Under the pieces are notes generated by a model. The model worked only from the letters and a program-made list of their open reading frames with translations. It was not told where the DNA came from and did not search any database. This document shows positions 31,564 to 32,948 of a stretch of 32,948 nucleotides of DNA, one piece after another. The DNA is from an uncultured Oscillospiraceae bacterium. Its GTDB lineage: Bacteria; Bacillota; Clostridia; Oscillospirales; Oscillospiraceae. The DNA lies in NCBI GenBank assembly GCA_944386995.1, contig CALXDF010000193.1, forward strand, positions 1 through 32,948, in the 5' to 3' direction. Position 1 is the stretch's first letter, and the number at the start of each line of letters is the position of its first letter. The position numbers and the translations under genes are program-made.

Positions 31564-32948
31564 ATGAGAGGAATTCCCTCATCTGTCACTGACATCCGCA
31601 AGCGGGTTTTTACCGAAGTTGCCCGCATGGCTTATGATGGGGACTACAGCCGTATGGAAGAACTGCCCTATCGGATTGTTCCGGGCACGGAGGCTCGGTA
31701 CCGGGAATCCATCTTCCTGGAGCGGGCCATTGCCGGGGAGCGGGTCCGCCTGGCTATGGGGCTTCCCCTGCGGCCGGTGGATCAGCACACCGTCCTCAGC
31801 AAGGGCGTCAGCGAGAGCGCCATTGCCGAGAAATATTATGATCCCCCTCTTATCAATATCATCGACTTTGCCTGCCACTCCTGCCCCACCAAGCAGTACC
31901 GGGTCACCGAATACTGTCAGGGCTGTCTGGCCCAGTCCTGCCACCAGGTCTGCCCCAAGGACGCCATTCGCTTTGTCAACGGCAAGAGCTACATCAAGCA
32001 GGATATCTGCATCAAGTGCGGACGCTGTGCCGAGGCCTGCCAGTACAACGCCATCATCAAGCTGGAGCGCCCCTGCGAAAAGGCCTGCGGCATGAACGCC
32101 ATCAGCCCCGGCGAGCACGGCCGGGCCAAAATCGATCAGAATAAATGTGTCTCCTGCGGCATGTGTCTGGTAAGCTGTCCCTTCGGCGCCATCGTGGACA
32201 AGGGACAGATCTTCCAGCTCATCCACGCCATCAAGCGGGGCGACCGGGTGGTGGCCATTGTGGCCCCCGCTTTCCTGGGGCAGTTCGGCCCCGCGGCCAC
32301 ACCGGAGCGCCTGACCCCCGCCCTCAAGCGCCTGGGCTTTGCCGGCGTGGCGGAGGTGGCGGTGGGCGCGGACCTCTGTACTATCGAAGAGGCCATTGAC
32401 TTCCTGGATGAGGTTCCGGAAAAGCACCCCTTCCTGGCGACCTCCTGCTGCCCGGCCTGGTCGGTCATGGCTAAAAAGCTTTTCCCGGAGTTTGCCGACT
32501 GCATCTCCATGGCCCGGACACCCATGGTCCTCACCGCCCGGCTCCAGAAATACAAGGACCCGGGCTGCCGGATCTGTTTTATCGGCCCCTGCGCAGCCAA
32601 AAAGCTGGAGGCCAGCCGCCGCTCTATCCGCAGCGACGTTGATTTTGTTCTGACCTTCGAGGAACTCCAGGGCATGTTCGAGGCCAAGGGGGTCCGCTTT
32701 GAGGATATCCCCAAGGAGGAGGAAGTGCCCCTCACCGAGGCTACCGGTGCAGGCCGCGGCTTTGCCGTTACCGGCGGCGTGGCCAAAGCTGTGGTGGGTG
32801 CTATTGCCCGCATGGAACCGGAGCGCGAGGTCAATGTGGTCAGCGCAGAGGGGCTGGACAACTGCCGCAAGATGCTGCAGCTGGCCAAGGCCGGCAAGTA
32901 CAACGGCTACCTTCTGGAGGGCATGGCCTGTCCCGGCGGCTGCGTCGC
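31564..32948 (+). CDS. [FeFe]-hydrogenase-like iron-sulfur protein (3' truncated)
   Basis: 461 residues are visible and the frame is open at the window end. The N-terminal half is a cysteine-rich ferredoxin region (CHSCPTKQY, YCQGCLAQSCHQVCP, CIKCGRCAEAC, CVSCGMCLVSCPFGAI) able to hold several [4Fe-4S] clusters. The C-terminal half carries the H-cluster motifs: ATSCCPAW (Cys295-Cys296), IGPCAAKK (Cys343) and EGMACPGGC (Cys456, Cys460). These correspond to TSCCPGW, MPCxxK and EVMACxGGC of characterised HydA, with Gly to Ala in the first and Met to Gly in the second. The variants suggest the monomeric group B type rather than the classic HydA1. It probably exchanges electrons between ferredoxin and protons, but H2 chemistry is not proven for this branch. 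ATG 31564 follows AAAGGAG. Confidence 0.85.
   Translation, partial: MRGIPSSVTDIRKRVFTEVARMAYDGDYSRMEELPYRIVPGTEARYRESIFLERAIAGERVRLAMGLPLRPVDQHTVLSKGVSESAIAEKYYDPPLINIIDFACHSCPTKQYRVTEYCQGCLAQSCHQVCPKDAIRFVNGKSYIKQDICIKCGRCAEACQYNAIIKLERPCEKACGMNAISPGEHGRAKIDQNKCVSCGMCLVSCPFGAIVDKGQIFQLIHAIKRGDRVVAIVAPAFLGQFGPAATPERLTPALKRLGFAGVAEVAVGADLCTIEEAIDFLDEVPEKHPFLATSCCPAWSVMAKKLFPEFADCISMARTPMVLTARLQKYKDPGCRICFIGPCAAKKLEASRRSIRSDVDFVLTFEELQGMFEAKGVRFEDIPKEEEVPLTEATGAGRGFAVTGGVAKAVVGAIARMEPEREVNVVSAEGLDNCRKMLQLAKAGKYNGYLLEGMACPGGCV

Noticed and set aside
1-32948. CRISPR arrays, tRNA or rRNA genes, insertion sequences
   Set aside because: No regularly spaced repeats, no cloverleaf or rRNA-like segments, and no transposase or terminal inverted repeats were found by eye.

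Overview
The window reads as chromosome of a GC-rich, spore-forming Clostridia relative, most like gut Oscillospiraceae (Flavonifractor/Intestinimonas/Lawsonibacter type). This placement is inferred from high GC, canonical AGGAGG ribosome sites, sporulation genes yqfC/yqfD, a Crh-type HPr paralogue and an acetogen-type Wood-Ljungdahl gene set. Both ends cut a gene. No tRNA, rRNA, CRISPR array, insertion sequence or phage gene was seen.

Bases 1-14142 (plus strand) form a one-carbon island. First comes the 3' part of a single ORF joining the end of the corrinoid protein large subunit (AcsC) to methyltetrahydrofolate methyltransferase (AcsE). Then follow acetyl-CoA synthase (acsB), a DUF4180 protein, the corrinoid activator acsV (RACo) and a DUF3786 protein. 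A tetrahydrofolate riboswitch precedes a folate transporter (folT) and folC. Next are formate-THF ligase (fhs), an unrecognised 111-residue protein, the cyclohydrolase fchA, a folD that appears to have lost its own cyclohydrolase residues, and a formate/nitrite channel. Together they take up formate and folate, run formate to methylene-THF, pass a methyl group to the corrinoid protein and make acetyl-CoA. The CO dehydrogenase, AcsD and methylene-THF reductase genes are not in the window.

Bases 14233-17423 (minus strand) carry crh, uvrC, 5-formyl-THF cyclo-ligase and a GNAT acetyltransferase, the last three overlapping. Bases 17424-17841 hold no gene: crh promoter, a strong minus-strand terminator, and about 190 nt of structured sequence downstream of mutS2.

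Bases 17842-27495 (minus strand) are the conserved yqfC-yqfD-phoH-...-ybeY-...-era-yqzL-recO block followed by mutS2. Unrecognised genes and an acyltransferase occupy the places that pgpH (yqfF), dgkA and cdd hold in Bacillus subtilis.

Bases 27603-31473 (plus strand) carry a GntR/YtrA regulator with a striking 16-bp palindromic operator over its own promoter, an ABC exporter, two small lipoproteins and a TraX-like membrane protein. From 31493 a consensus promoter drives a [FeFe]-hydrogenase-like iron-sulfur protein cut by the window end.

Stretches over 300 bases without a gene: 6967-7441 (terminator, promoter, THF riboswitch, second terminator, leader) and 17424-17841 (above). The 260 bases at 9338-9597 hold the folC terminator, the fhs promoter and an unexplained leader.
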